The translations under genes were made by a program, and so were the position numbers. Of a stretch of DNA of 64,000 nt, positions 26,268 to 36,832 are shown in pieces (position 1 is the stretch's first letter; each line of letters starts with the position of its first letter). The stretch comes from Tetraselmis striata. Lineage: Eukaryota; Chlorophyta; Chlorodendrophyceae; Chlorodendrales; Chlorodendraceae. Under the pieces are notes generated by a model, which saw only the letters and a program-made list of their open reading frames with translations, made no database searches and had not been told where the DNA came from. The DNA lies in NCBI GenBank assembly GCA_006384855.1, contig VCJN01002299.1, positions 85,699 through 149,698 on the forward strand, read 5' to 3'.

Positions 26268-27327
26268 GCAGGGCGGTGCTGGAAAGCGCGCTTGGCAGCT
26301 CACGAATAACCCTGCAAGCGTTTCAGTCTGTGGCGGCACAACCGGCGGCATCAGGTTGCTGTGTAAGGATTAATCCAGTTTCTTAGTCAGTCTCCTTGCA
26401 AGATTAGGAAAGATGGATTTCGGCATCGCCAGGCAGGGGCCCACGCTGCCGCTGTGGCACTTCAGGAATCGAACGTAAACTATCTAATAGACAAACGAAC
26501 GGTGTGTGATGCATGTAGATATATGTACAGTATAAGCACGGGTGCACGCAAACCTACAGCAACCCTGACTATAAGCCAAAAACTGGGCTTGAGTGCACCC
26601 TCTGCAAATACTCGCTATAGTTCCACTATGGTTTCGTTTCCTTTGGCAGGCAGGGCGGGTTCTTGTTGGCGGCGTTCTTACATCAACGTCCGCACCGGTA
26701 TTTATATAATGTGCGGAATGTATTATGATAATTGTCGGTATAAATTTGTTACGGGGTTGCACTCGTCGCTGATAAAGCTACAGGGTGAGGCGCTGTTGCA
26801 GGGCTGCCATGGCCGGCAGGTGAGCAACTTTTCTCGTGAGACTGCGCCAAGGGATGCACTGGAGGGAGCACAAGCGGATATGTACGCACATATATGCATG
26901 TATGCACCCCCGAGGCGGCGTAGCAGTATGGCACGTCGCATTGGCCTCCCTCTGCTTGCTGTTGCAACAAACTGTGAGGTGGAGAGTCTCCTAAAGCAGA
27001 GGCCTGGTGATACTACAGAGACGCTCAGAATATGCGCTACCCGCATACTTACACAGGGCCATGCCGCGCAGAACAACAACTCCCTGTGTGTACGACAACC
27101 TCATGCACCACTTGTTGCACCGCTGCATCTCAGTTTTTTTGCATTGCCTATATGGTATCACAGAATCAGTTCCGTAAATAGAGAAGAATAAATTATGTCC
27201 TGGTGTGCACCGCCACTTCGCACTTCTGCGGCGGGACTTTACTCTCATTAGTTTTTCTACTAGGTATGGCGACCAATGTCCTAACATCCTCAGCTGGCGA
27301 AGCAAGACACACCCATCGCATACTACT
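26268..27327. other. Intergenic region between convergent BiP and IRE1 remnant
   Basis: No exon recognised. Some frames stay open by chance. Confidence 0.5.
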
Positions 27328-28325
27328 TCACCGGTGGCACTCAGGTGCCTCGGCTGCCGCATCTTGCGTGGCGCTGCACTGAACCGCGGTACCGCCCCCC
27401 TGCAGTAGAGGCATCCCCTTGCCACAGCTGGCCCATTGCCGCTCCGCCAGATACGGCTCCACTACGCGGGGCGCTGCGCCGCACGCCCACCGCCACACAG
27501 TAGGGAACAGCCGCGGAAATTGGGCGTGAAAATACGCGTGGACCGCCGGCTTGCCCTTCCCGCCCAGATCGGCCAAAGCCCTCCACGGCCGCTGGTGCGC
27601 ATGGTACCGCGTGTTCTACAGCAGCTGCGGCACCGAGTCCCCACACAGCATGCTGTGCGGCGGCCGCTGCAGCCCATCTTCGGCGGCGCCGTCCACCGCC
27701 TCCGTCCAGCCGCTGCCACCTCTTTCCGCAGCCAATGCAACCGCCTTCGATACCAGTATGCACGGCCTTCACCAGCCAAAGGTCCCAACAATCCACCACG
27801 GGCTATACAGCGCGGTGGTACGAGCACTGCGACAAAAAAACTGCGCCCTATCATGAAAGGTCAATGTTTACGGAACTACAGCGGAACTACATTGAATGTT
27901 TTTGCACGTTGCTTGAAAGTTGCACGCAAGCCCACTTTGCGTCTTGGAATAAGAGTTTTAATGGGTGCGTTGGCACCCGCACGCACCCTTGTCTGAGCGC
28001 CTCCATTCCCGCATGTGCAAAGGTGCCGATCGCACGCTTGCGGCACTGTCAAAAGGCTACACCACGACAGACTTGGCATGCAAGTACATGGCAGTGCATT
28101 GCAAATGGAATGCAAGTGCAAGTACATGGCAGCTGGGCAGCACTCAGCATCCTCACCTATCACGAACGAGCCGCGGGCGCCGTGCAGCAGGTAGCGCAGC
28201 CCGCCGCGACCCTTCCCCGCCGGCAAGTGGCACAGCCGAGACAGGCTGCCCAGCCGCTGCTCTGGGCCCCACCACGCAGGGTGAGCCAGCACCGCCTCCA
28301 TGTGGGGCCGCGCCTTCGGGTCCGC
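27328..28325 (-). pseudogene. IRE1-like 3' remnant: kinase C-tail plus KEN RNase domain
   Basis: The minus-strand exon 28325-28157 encodes ADPKARPHMEAVLAHPAWWG plus PEQRLGSLSRL. This matches the end of an IRE1-type kinase (RP...VL.HP..W.PE.RL.FL). A GT-AG intron leads in phase to 27719, giving GGSGWTEAVDG, CGDSVPQLL, then, after an in-frame TAG at 27618-27616, NTRYHAHQRPWRALADLG and VHAYFHAQFPRLFPTVWRW. These follow the KEN-domain order (W..D, Y.G.SV..LL, RN....H, LG, YF..RFP.L). In IRE1 this domain splices UPR mRNAs. The residues equivalent to the catalytic Asn and His can be aligned, but about three residues are missing around the TAG. No kinase core is seen upstream: a (TG)n intron and then a retroelement fragment follow. 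Most likely a broken or interrupted gene. Confidence 0.62.
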
Positions 28326-28336
28326 CTGCCGCCGGT

Positions 28337-28341
28337 GTCAC

Positions 28342-28381
<40 letters not shown>
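28337..28381 (+). repeat. (CA)n microsatellite
   Basis: About 20 CA repeats immediately upstream (minus sense) of the acceptor of the IRE1-like exon, so it reads (TG)n within that intron. Confidence 0.95.
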
Positions 28382-28383
<2 letters not shown>

Positions 28384-28825
28384 TCTGTTGTTTTATTCCA
28401 CCAATGCAGACCAACATCTGATAGGGGATGGCACCCAGGGTCACTGTATTATTTTAAGACATCATTATCTTATTGAAATAGAGTCTCCCAATGCCGGTAC
28501 TCAAGCACAATGTCAGATGCCTGAAGGGGAGGGCGTAATCCTAGGTACAAGGGCGTCCACATACAGCATGTGTAGGCAACTCATGGCATTTGTGTTCAGC
28601 TGTCCTAAGCTGCCAGAGAGGAATCATCAGAACACGCCAATGCAAGTATGTGTGCAACTGTGCATTCGCGGGTGCTGGTGCACATGACATACAGAATTAG
28701 CTATAAAAAACGCGCACTACCCTTTGCCGATGTGGCAGTGTGGAACAGGTAGGTACCCGCGGGGTAGGAATGGAGTCGTTAGTACTTTTCAGTATAGGGG
28801 TCCAAGATTTCCCTAGGTCAGAAGA
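28382..28825. other. No recognisable feature
   Basis: The missing upstream IRE1-like kinase exons would be expected here or beyond, but none is recognised. Confidence 0.5.
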
Positions 28826-30385
28826 TCAGCGGGGCAAAATGATTATAGCACGAGTGTCATAAGGTGATTCCGGGCGTTGAGACTCAAAATGTTCGAGAAT
28901 TGGCAATACTGATTCGTCGTACGGTGGATTTATTAGTGCAGTATGACGAATTGCTGAAGTGGAGGTAAAGGGTTTATCCTTAGAACGGTACTCAGGGCAA
29001 ACAGCGTCAAACGCTGAGGCACAACAAGCGTCCAGAGTTATGGGACCATATTCAGAGTTTAGTCGAGACATTTCAGTTTTATCAAAACGAATGGAGTCAG
29101 GTGGGCAGGCAGTTGGTCGGTCAATATTCTTTTTAGCCTGCCGTTGTTTAGCGTACTGGCGTTGACGGAACAGGCGAATAGCAGAACGTTTCTCAGTACG
29201 AGACAAGCCCTCGGTTGAATTGTCCGCAGGGATGGCAAAGTCAGCGGCAGGACCTACGAATTTACTCGCCGGTGAGCGCCACTGGTTCGTACGACTCGGT
29301 GGCAATACCGAGGAGGCCTCAGCGTGCGCATCAGCCACTAGGGCGGCGGTAGCTGGGCTATTCTCGTCCGGATGCAGTGCCATTGGAGATCGGGCCTCAA
29401 GAGGTCGGGGGATAACACGGCGGAGCTGGGACAAATTCGATTGAATTAAAATTCGAACGCCTGACGGCATACTCCGCCCCAACCCGTCATTGGTCATTCA
29501 GGTTCATGGCCTTTAGACCCTTAGAGGTTTTGGTGGCAGCCACTTTAGTTTGCCAAGCCTTTTTGTCAGCGAGGCTAGTCTCAGGGCAGACCATAATAGA
29601 ATGGCCTGCTTTACCACAGCCAGAGCAGATTCCAGTATAACGGCCATATCCATCCAAGCCGGGAATCGGCCTAGTGCATGAGCCAAAGGCCGTTGGCACG
29701 GCGCTTGGCAACAGCAGCCATAGCGGCGAACTCGGCGTCGACAGCTTCGAGGTGGCGACGAAGGGTGTCCAGGGTTGTTAGCTCCTCGCGGGCGACCATC
29801 GCTGCTGCCTCCACGCGGGCGTTGGTCTGCTCCGGGAGCTGAGACAAGATGAGTCCAACCATAGCAGATTCGTTGGGGCGGTCCGCCTCGGGGAGCAGCT
29901 GGAAGGCTCGGACGATCTTGGACGCAAGATCGACCGAGTTGCGCGCCACAGACGGGTTGATGGGGGCGATCTTGAGGTTCTTGACACGCTTGTGGACGAG
30001 GGAGTTAGAGGTCGCGCAGCCGTGCAGTTTCTTGATAAGCTTGCTCCTGAAGTCGGAAGATTCGGCGCAGTAGGTAGCAAGGGTGATGCCGGTGGTCACT
30101 TCACGGTCGACAGAAGTCGGGGAGTCGATGAGGGCACGGTAGAGGACTCCGGTCTCGTTGTCGGAGTCGAACTCGCGGAGCAGCCATGCTCAGAGCAGGG
30201 GTCCAGTAGAGGCCGTGGACAGTTTCGGCAATGGTAGAAAGGAAGCGGTTGAGAGCAGACAGGTCACGACGGTCAGAGATGCGTCAATCGACAGGGATGT
30301 CGTTGGCAGGGGCGCGAATAGCGAACTTGGAGAGCTCAGCTTGGACAACACGAGAGACCGGGTCGATATCCATAGGTTGAGTCAT
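28826..30385 (-). pseudogene. Decayed retroelement gag plus start of pol with Dam-like domain
   Basis: Reading on the minus strand from an ATG at 30385 (MTQPMDIDPVSR...), the frame shifts after about 33 codons, resumes as a helical gag-like segment (30099-29671), shifts again and gives a zinc knuckle CSGCGKAGHSIMVC (CX2CX4HX4C) near 29620. A further frame (29497-28826) runs through a Lys/Arg-rich stretch into EYGPITLDACCASAFDA and ALINPPYDES...AIIILP. The NPPY motif and flanking pattern match phage-type (Dam-like) adenine methyltransferase domains. The fragment stops there; no protease, RT or integrase follows. It is a dead 5' part of a retroelement that, like the Ty3 element at 51833-58529, placed a Dam-like domain directly after gag. 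Confidence 0.6.
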
Positions 30386-30830
30386 GGTAGAAGGTTGAGC
30401 AGGGAGAGCGGTAGATAGCTAGGCTGCGGGTTGATACGGGCATAAGCTGAGAAGCGCGAGGGGGGGGGGGGGGGGGGGGGGGCGACCAAGACTCGCGAAA
30501 CCAATGTGAGGTACAATGTTGCCCTAATGCAATTAGAGGCAAGAAGGCAAAAGTTGTGAGGAAACAGTATCGAAATGTTACAAGATCATCAGCTGGTTCC
30601 GCTATTTATGTGTCCCTACTATGGTTAGAGATGGCAGGCCCTAAGAGCAACTCAGTCTGGGCGGTTGAGAGCAGCAGACTAGCATGTTGTCGTCAATTTC
30701 AATTTGCTAAGGGACTTCATATCGTATATGAGCAGATGAGTAGTACAGGTTTGAGAATATATAGATATACGAGCATGCATGTGTTTACTAGTATTGTGGG
30801 TATGAGTATACAAGGAGGGTTACAGTGGTA
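30386..30830 (-). mobile_element. Possible leader and 5' LTR of the decayed retroelement
   Basis: On the minus strand TGGTTTCGCGAGTC, a PBS-like sequence beginning with TGG, lies just 3' of ...CCTCACA near 30500. This could be the end of an LTR that starts near 30826 with TGTAACC. A G run (about 30461-30482) sits between it and gag. No second LTR copy is present for comparison. Confidence 0.25.
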
Positions 30831-31288
30831 ACCTTATTCGCCAACGGTCGTTGTAGCGGTCCCGGCTACATGTAAAGCTTACTGCGTAATGCATTCTCTC
30901 CCTGACGGCCCGGCTATCGCCGACGCGGCACGCTCCAATGGCGCGCGGGAAGGACGAACGAGGAGGTGGAGGCCGGGTCCGCGGTACCTCAGCTAGAGGC
31001 CGGGGGATGGGGAAAGGGACTAGTGTTGCTTCCGCGCAATTTCGCGCACCCGCGCCCGCGGGCAGCCGCACCGCCAAGCGCCGAACCGACTCCACTCGCG
31101 CCCCAGCCGACCCCCCCCCCCCCCCCCCCCCCCGTTTTTTTGACGAGGCCTCGACGCCTGCTTAAACAACTAAAACCCCCTCGGCAGTTGTCGATTCCTC
31201 CAGCAAGCTTGAATCAGACGACGATCATGACCCCTTCGACTATGGTGGATCTAAAGATCTGCAACCGGCGGGCGGGCTCGACTTCGAA

Positions 31289-32092
31289 ATGCCTGAGAGC
31301 GACGGCGATAAGGAAGATGGGGAGGAAGAGCAAGGATTGCTGCTCGATTATGACGAGGGTGAAGAAGAGGAGCCGGAGACTGGTGCCTTCCCTGGCGCCG
31401 AGTCGTCCCCGGCGAAAACTTCCTGCCCTATCGGAGAATCGGCGAACACATCCGAGGTGGAGGCGACGCAAGTGGTGCATGATCCGAACAAGATGGTGCT
31501 AGAGCTCCCTGAGAAATGCCCATTTCAGCTGCCTCCTCTCGAGAAGTGGACGGGCCCGCCGATACCAGCGGCAACCGGCACATCCGAAGATCGATGGAGC
31601 AAGCCGAAACGATTCACGCTTTCACCGCCATCGGCGGGGTGTGGAAAATTATACCAAATTCTCACAGCCGCCAGGATCTCACCCTCAAGGTGAACCCTTG
31701 GGACGTCATTGCGTATATATACAACCACCCATCCTTCAAGCCTTGCGTACCAAACTGCCTTGTCGAACAGAGCAAGGCAGAGCAGCACCCAGCTTTAAGG
31801 TCACCCTGGCTGATGTTGTCCGGACTGCTAGCCCAACAGTGTTTGACGCTATGCGATCAGCTTGTACGCTCAAGTTGCAGTGGAATCTCGTCAAGAAGGA
31901 TATCACTCGATGGGCGCTAACTACAAGCAATCTGAGTCCTACAATCCGGACAAGGGAGACTACTCCCTGTCGCCAGCAAGCAAGAGCAAGAGGAAAGACA
32001 AAGGCATGTGGTACGTGTGGCTGTTGCTGAGCGCCGAGAACCTGGCGGACGCCGTGGCGATGACTTTTGCGGAGGCGGAGGTGGCTGCATAA
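31289..32092 (+). pseudogene. Frameshifted coding unit of unknown function
   Basis: An acidic N-terminal segment (MPESDGDKEDGEEEQG) runs into LPPLEKWTGPPIPA; then the sense frame changes to GGVWKIIPNSHSRQDLTLKV and NPWDVIAYIYNHPSFKPC, changes again to FKVTLADVVRTASPTVFDAM, and finally to ESYNPDKGDYSLSP, ending at TAA 32090-32092. Each piece has normal protein character, so this looks like one coding region with at least three frameshifts, or several very short exons. No family is recognised. A C run lies just upstream at about 31110-31132. Confidence 0.4.
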
Positions 32093-32233
32093 GTCGGCAT
32101 GCCATGTATGGGCGACGCCTGCATGTATGCAAGGCAGCAAACACACAACATATGTAATGTAATTTATGAATGACGCATTCCTAACTAATCATAGTGTGTG
32201 TGCGCGCCACATGTACCGTGAGGTACCGTCAAC

Positions 32234-32348
32234 GTGCTGGAGGATGCAAAGGAGGCCATTGGGAAGAAGAGGATAGAGGTTGAGCAGCAACCGCGGCCGC
32301 TAACATCCGGCAGAAGCGATGAGGCAATCGAAGAGGAGCAGGAAATGG
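32234..32348 (+). CDS. Possible single exon, unknown
   Basis: An open frame of charged residues (LEDAKEAIGKKRIEVEQQPR ...DEAIEEEQEM) ends exactly at a strong donor, ATG|GTAAGT, at 32348/32349. The reading before 32234 and any next exon are not identified. Low confidence. Confidence 0.2.
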
Positions 32349-32610
32349 TAAGTGTTGTCACCAAAGCAGAGGCCTCTTTCCATCGCTCTATCTATCCAAC
32401 ACATAGGGCCCGACAGCAATGTTGATGTCTAGCGCGCCCACATAGGAATGATCCCAAACCAACGAAGTGTTACGTTCACTGAATATGCTGTCCAAAAATG
32501 ACGACCCTTATATCAAGAGCATTGCCGATGGCTATTTGCTGAAGGCGCTCTAAAATATGCAAAAGCAATATGGTGTTGCTGGTAACTCAGATGCCCTCTG
32601 AATAATGTAA

Positions 32611-32636
32611 TTCAGCGAAGCGTCGATTTTTCGGCG
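32611..32636 (+). repeat. Inverted-repeat arm, left (partner about 37115-37140)
   Basis: AATTCAGCGAAGCGTCGATT plus TTTCGG is the near-perfect reverse complement of the stretch at 37115-37140. Together they bracket LINE copy A and its flanks. Confidence 0.5.
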
Positions 32637-32807
32637 GTGAGCTTTCTTTCCGTACGGGTACCCGTATAGTGCGGATCGGGCCTATAGGTGCATGACTAAA
32701 GCGCTTATCTACTGGCATGTACTACTAAGTACTATAATCCATCCGCCCGCCCACCCACGGTTCTTAATTACACCGCCGTCCGATTACGATCTCACGGTTG
32801 GGAGGTA

Positions 32808-32960
32808 CTGGTGTGAAATACAAAAAGGCAGTTCCCTAGAACTGCTGGTGTGAATTACAAAACGGGCAGTTCCCCAGAATTAGAAAATCAACACAGCATA
32901 CAGTACTGGTGTGAATTACAAAAAGGGCAGTTCCCCATAATTAGAAAATCAACACAGCAA
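32808..32960 (-). repeat. Tandem ~60-bp repeat forming the 3' tail of LINE copy A
   Basis: About 2.5 units of CTGGTGTGAATTACAAA...GGCAGTTCCC...AATTAGAAAATCAACACAGC. On the element's strand (minus) this follows the coding region and a hairpin, where some non-LTR elements carry tandem 3' tails. Confidence 0.8.
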
Positions 32961-33135
32961 GGCCCCTAAAAGCGGCCCGCATCCCGCATAAGGCGGGATG
33001 GATAGTGATGCGCACACGGTTCAGAGTCCGGGCCATGCGTGCACGTGTGTGTGTGGGTGATCCTCGGACGTGCTGTGCAGCTTCAGCAACGGGATGGCAG
33101 ACGAATCTGCGCCGTCTGATGAGGCAGCGAGCGCG

Positions 33136-33642
33136 CTATCGAGCGGCCACCAAGCTCAGGACCCCGATAAAATCTCTTGCGAGCAAGGCCTCCTTGTGGG
33201 CCCGGGTGATGCACCGAGTGCCCCGCGATGAGAGGGCACCCCGATCCGCAGCCAAGCATGCGATACCACGCACTGTGCGGCGCACCCCCTTGCTCACGTC
33301 ACCCACTGTGCCGAAGACCATGCCCGTGTACTCCGACATATTTAGGATGTCTCGAAGAGGACCCTTCTGTCCGGGCTCCGTGCTGTGCCACGCCGCATCC
33401 CGCGCAGCCAGCCCCCGTTGTATGTCGCCTAACAGGGAGCGCTCAAACCGATCCACAGCCGTGGCCCGGGGCACTGCAGTGTACTTGACACCGTACCGAA
33501 TAGTCTTGAACTCTAGCAGCGTGGACTTCAAGCTCCGGGGATCAGAACTCCCGGTCACGACGTTGAACGCCGGAAGGGAGAGCTCTGCGTCCGGCACTAG
33601 GTCCTTGAGTTCATCCCTGGGCACGGTGTTGCCGAGAGGCAC
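33136..33642 (-). pseudogene. LINE copy A ORF: C-terminal PD-(D/E)XK-like nuclease
   Basis: 168 codons. LKDLVPDAELSLP followed about 20 residues later by STLLEFKTIRYG gives the spaced PD...ExK signature of restriction-like nucleases. Then come AVDRFERSLLGDI and SEYTGMVFGTVGDVSKGVR, which follow the nuclease in related algal elements as I recall them. The likely role is target nicking for reverse transcription (inference). A TAG near 33650 precedes this segment. Confidence 0.6.
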
Positions 33643-34116
33643 TGCCTGCTAGAACAAGTCATCCACCTCCCGCCGTACCGCGATACCTAGGTCGTGAACA
33701 CAGTGATCGCGGAAGGCATCTGCGATAGCGTCGTGCTGTACACGCCAGTGAGCGTCTCTAGCGCCGGGAGGTTCATGAGCGCGTCGCCGTATAGGTCAAT
33801 AGTGACGGGGTTGTGCTCCGTCGAGGGCAGAATGATCTGGCTCCCAACCACCGGGGCCAAGCACAGGCTAGGCGGAAGGAAGTACCCGGCAGCGACCTCC
33901 CGCAGCTCATGCGGAGTCATGGCTATCCGCGCGGTGGGGATGGCCATTGTCCACATGCCTGACGCCGCGTCGAGCTGGTTGAACAAGATCCGTTCCCTAC
34001 ATGTGGCAGGGAGAGCGCACACCTCATTTCGAAGCCGAGCGTTGTTGGCCTGGTCTAGAAATGCCGTCAGCTCCTTTTGCGAGCCCGACGCAGCCTCCAC
34101 CTCCCGCTCCATCTGG

Positions 34117-34968
34117 CTACTGCTGGCCATCTTGGCGACGGCCCCACGCCTCGCGCATCTCCGCGGCATAGCTGTCCGACCCATGAGCATCGTTGAGGAA
34201 GTGGGCATGCTGGCGGGCGGAAGAAGTTGCGTTGAAGCTGCCTCGGCCAAGTACGGACCCGAGCTGTGGGTCGAAGAAACCAGGGGTGGGGGTGTTGGTG
34301 CCGGAGTTCCTAGTCATGAACCTTGGAAGGATGGCATTCATGCAGCCGATAAAGGCGGCATCACGAACGGTAGCCATGCGGCGGATGCCAGCTCCCTTCA
34401 ACCGAGTGGGGAGGTGAAGCCTGCTGCGCGCCCTGGCCACTGCATCCTCGCTCAAGGTAGCCGCCTCCGCTGCCATGGGGTCGGGGTCGTGCAAAAGCTC
34501 CGCCAAGAAATCGGTGACCACCGGATTGGTTGCGGTGCCGTACGTTGAGGGATCAAAAGAGACCCCTAGCACCCGTTTGACCGCCGCGAGGATGGTGGCG
34601 TCCACCGCCTCCGCAAAGGCCTCCACCTCGGACGGAAGACAATTGCGGAGCCAATACCCCGCCTTGTGTTGCATGGAATGCTTGAGCAGGGCCCATGCGT
34701 GGTGATGCAAGGCGTGGGTGTACCGACGGCTGGGCTTGGCAGATAGAAGCTTGCTCAGGCTAGCGTCCACCTCCTCTCGTAGCTCCTCCGCCTTGCAGCG
34801 CATGTACGCTTGCACATACTCTGGCGATCCGAGCGGCACGTTGAGGACCGTGATGCCGTGATGGCCATCTAGCTCGGGCCACTCGATGTCGGCCGGAGCC
34901 TCACGCCGCACGGCCTCCATGTCTGCGTTGTACGCATGCATCTTGTCGAAGCGCACCTCAAGCCCCAC
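34117..34968 (-). pseudogene. LINE copy A ORF: RT thumb/connector region
   Basis: 283 codons beginning GLEVRFDKMHAY. Contains the post-palm phrase GITVLNVPLGSPEYVQAYM, where related retroelements read a VLG.P.G segment, then long helices (KLLSAKPSRRYTHALHHHAW). Continues in other frames to IPTARIAMTPHELREVAAG near 33930. Separated from the RT palm by a stop near 34975. Confidence 0.7.
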
Positions 34969-34974
34969 GGACGC

Positions 34975-36711
34975 CTAACTTGATGGACGTGCGGAAGGCG
35001 TGAAGAGCCGGCCAAACATGCTCCGGAAGGCCCACCAAAAATCCATCGTCGGCGTTGAAGCCCCGTCATTGACCTCTAATGTGGTATCACACTGCTGCAC
35101 CTCGGGGTGAATCGCGACGCAAAAGGAAGTCGTGGCCAAAGGTGCGCCCCGTTGCACGTCGTCCTCCGACCGCAGAGGAGCTGAGCGGTCGTCCACGACC
35201 AGATACGAATCCGTGGAGAGGGAGGCTAGGAGCGCAGGGATGACAGGGTGTAGTGGAAAGCAATCGATGTGGCGTTGGATGATGGTGCGGCGCCATGCCT
35301 CGTTGTAAGCGTTGCGAAGGTCTGTGTGGACGATGACGGCACGTGGGCCAAGCTTCTCCGCGATGAGCCGGACGCCGTGGATGAGCATAGAGTCGCCCGG
35401 GGGAATGCCAACGCCGAGCTGAGATGGAGCGAGCACCGACACGTATGCCTCCTTCATGTTGTCCACCACTGCCCGCTCCGCTGCGCGTCGCTCCGCCTCC
35501 CCGACTGCCAGAGGCCGCACGTCCGGGGCCCTCCCTTCGCCTAGCTTCTTGACGGGTGCCACGAGCCTAGCAGAGGCGAAGAGCCGGTTGAACCACCCGG
35601 GCAAGCGACCTTGGAGGTACATGGAGGCAATCTCCGACATGGCGCGGACTGCCGCAGGCCCCGACCCCAAGGCGTATTCGCCCACCAAGCAGCGGAGATA
35701 CTCGTTGCGCATGCCTGAGGGCCCCGCCGCCACGTGCTGCTTGACCTGCTGGTACGGCACGCGCATGTCCACCGTCAGGGCGGCCTCGTCCACCGGAATG
35801 TCATACGCGGCGTATGGGATCGGGTGGCTACGGGACGGGTGCTTGTCGCGCAGCTGGGCGAGGATGTCAGGATCGGACAAGTCGCCCATACCCTTGGAAG
35901 ACAGTCGGCCCGCCGCTCGGGAGAGCTCTCCGTCCTCCACCAACGCCACAACGGTATCCGCGGTGCCCACGAGCAGCGCCGCAAAGAGATCGGCGTCCGT
36001 TCGACGCTGGCGGGCGTGTCCGGTGTAGAACGCCTCAGTGCGCGCGTCGTCCCATGCGCGCACGAGTTCGGTCATGCGCCTCTCCGCGAAAGCGCGGAAG
36101 CGCCACGCCAAGGCTTGTAGCCGCCGCCGCCCGCCTCGGCTCGGGGCCCTAAGCAACAATTGCTGCAGCAGGTACTTCCACTTCAACGCCCTATCCAACA
36201 CCACGGGGTCACCGGCCTCCACCGCCGCCACCACCCGCTCATTCACGCAGTGTTGTGCCTCCGCCCACGCTTCTTGAAAGTCAATAGGCACCGCCGTCTC
36301 CTGGACATCTCCGCCGGCATGTGCACCATGTCCACGTCGGAGAGGTGGTCCACCGCACCCCACCCCACCCCGTCGCCGGCTAGAGATGGGCGAGTAGGGG
36401 GGGGGGGGGGGGGGGGGCGGATACCGAACCCGTGAGGCCTGGCTACCGGGGTGGCCGGCCGGTGCACCCACCTCTGGCGGCGTGGGGGCAACAACCGGGG
36501 GCGCTGCGACGCCTCGAAACGCAGCGACGGACGGCAATGCGGGCGACGGTAGCACTGACGATTGTCCAGCTCCACCGGCGTGGCGCGCCCCCCGACGGCG
36601 GTGCCGCTCGGCCAGCACGGTGCGCACCTTGGCTAGCCACGCGGCGGCGACCTCAGTGAAAGCCACCACGTCGGCCGGGTGGTGCCTGATGCGGGCGGGT
36701 TGGAGCGACAT
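34975..36711 (-). pseudogene. LINE copy A ORF: N-terminal region and RT fingers/palm
   Basis: 578 codons. RT features: KKLGEGRAPDVRPLAVGEAE (motif 1/2 region), QLGVGIPPGDSMLIHGVRL, and motif A as HTDLRNAYNEAWR with its catalytic Asp. After QRGAPLATTSF (motif B-like, normally QG.PL) the ORF reads out of frame into MDFWWAF. The same DNA in the next frame gives NADDGFLVGLPEHVW, the catalytic DD of motif C, so a one- or two-base lesion separates motifs A and C. Upstream is ...RYPPPPPPPPYSP, encoded by the homopolymer at about 36397-36418. Confidence 0.8.
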
Positions 36712-36832
36712 GGCTGCGGCGTCAATCCTCGGCGCCCACGCGGCGCCCGCGGCGACGCCAGCGACTGAAAGCGCGTCGGCGACTTTCCAAGCCGCTGCCG
36801 GCGCTACGCCCCGCCGCGCCGGCCCGCTGTCG

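Larger units (their letters stand above)
32950..36832 (-). mobile_element. LINE copy A: RT plus PD-(D/E)XK-like nuclease, inactivated
   Basis: Minus-strand element, 5'-truncated at about 36832 (copy B is longer). Order: Ala/Pro-rich N-terminal region with a polyproline stretch encoded by a C run; helical region; RT; C-terminal connector; nuclease; hairpin (CATCCCGC-CTTAT-GCGGGATG, about 32979-33002); tandem tail. Copies at 50450-59612 and 200-1060 define a family. Lesions include a frameshift just before the RT catalytic NADDG motif, a stop near 34975, a frame change near 33740 and a stop near 33650. A 46-bp direct repeat (AAGCGCTTATCT...TATAATCC) lies on both sides at 32699-32744 and 36926-36971. 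Confidence 0.85.

Noticed and set aside
27616-27618. TAG read as a sense codon (alternative genetic code)
   Set aside because: BiP and the kinesin-HET gene both end at TAG at the expected place, so TAG is a stop in this genome.
28153-28444. ORFs through the (CA)n repeat
   Set aside because: Microsatellite translation (Cys-Val or Thr-His runs); the real signal there is the IRE1-like exon in another frame.
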